The translations under genes and the position numbers were made by a program. The notes under the pieces were generated by a model. The model saw only the letters and a list, made by a program, of their open reading frames with translations, searched no databases and was not told the DNA's origin. From Corallium rubrum (Eukaryota > Cnidaria > Anthozoa > Scleralcyonacea > Coralliidae): 64,000 nucleotides of DNA. The stretch is taken from positions 7,410,551-7,474,550 of the forward strand of contig OZ036013.1 in the NCBI GenBank assembly GCA_964035015.1, in the 5' to 3' direction. Shown here one piece after another: positions 63,867 through 64,000 of this stretch; the first letter of the stretch is position 1; every line of letters starts with the position of its first letter.

Positions 63867-64000
63867 GTATGGTAATTAATTTTGTCCTGGCGATCAACTG
63901 GGCCCTTCTCCTATAGCTTAACCCCGCTTGCAAATTGGCAATTTTGTGAGAGGTCTTCACTTGGCGAGTAAAATAGTCTGGCGTTAGAGTAAAATATTCT

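Overview
The window looks like nuclear DNA of a marine invertebrate, most likely an anthozoan cnidarian (coral or anemone); that assignment is inferred from the style of the repeats and genes, not proven. It is AT-rich. Genes have short exons with GT-AG introns, and the space between exons is filled by fold-back elements, microsatellites and decayed transposons.

Three host genes are supported. (1) A minus-strand PDZ-LIM gene of the PDLIM/Enigma/Zasp class runs from 48123 down to 8993. Nine coding exons join in a consistent phase to 511 codons: PDZ, linker, two QSRSF-type linker exons, LIM1, LIM2 and the first half of LIM3. The last exon was not found and probably lies beyond position 1. (2) A same-strand gene sits inside its eighth intron (11119-12402, with a non-coding first exon upstream). 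It encodes a 427-residue protein with a disordered head and a coiled coil about as long as tropomyosin, weakly resembling it. (3) On the plus strand at the right edge (60931-63866) are the first three coding exons of a synaptotagmin-like protein: short N-terminus, one membrane segment, linker and C2A. The rest lies outside the window.

The fourth PDZ-LIM intron (42270-31842) is a transposon nest. A 5.4-kb DNA transposon with ~580-bp inverted repeats (34486-39876) carries a broken transposase gene. A deleted hAT element (35503-36584, perfect 8-bp target duplication) has landed inside that gene. A piggyBac-like 5' fragment lies beside it. A second nest lies at about 54.0-58.9 kb: a long-inverted-repeat element holding a remnant of a Crypton-like tyrosine-recombinase gene next to a large hairpin. 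Related hairpins stand alone at 24.1 and 31.5 kb.

Other repeats include three copies of one Mutator-type MITE with 9-10 bp target duplications, several fold-back families present in two or more copies, tRNA-derived SINE copies, three LINE 3' fragments, four minisatellites and many microsatellites. The region 48.5-60.9 kb between the PDZ-LIM promoter and the synaptotagmin-like gene shows no convincing host gene. The PDZ-LIM and tropomyosin-like products would both belong to the actin cytoskeleton; the synaptotagmin-like gene is an unrelated membrane-traffic gene.
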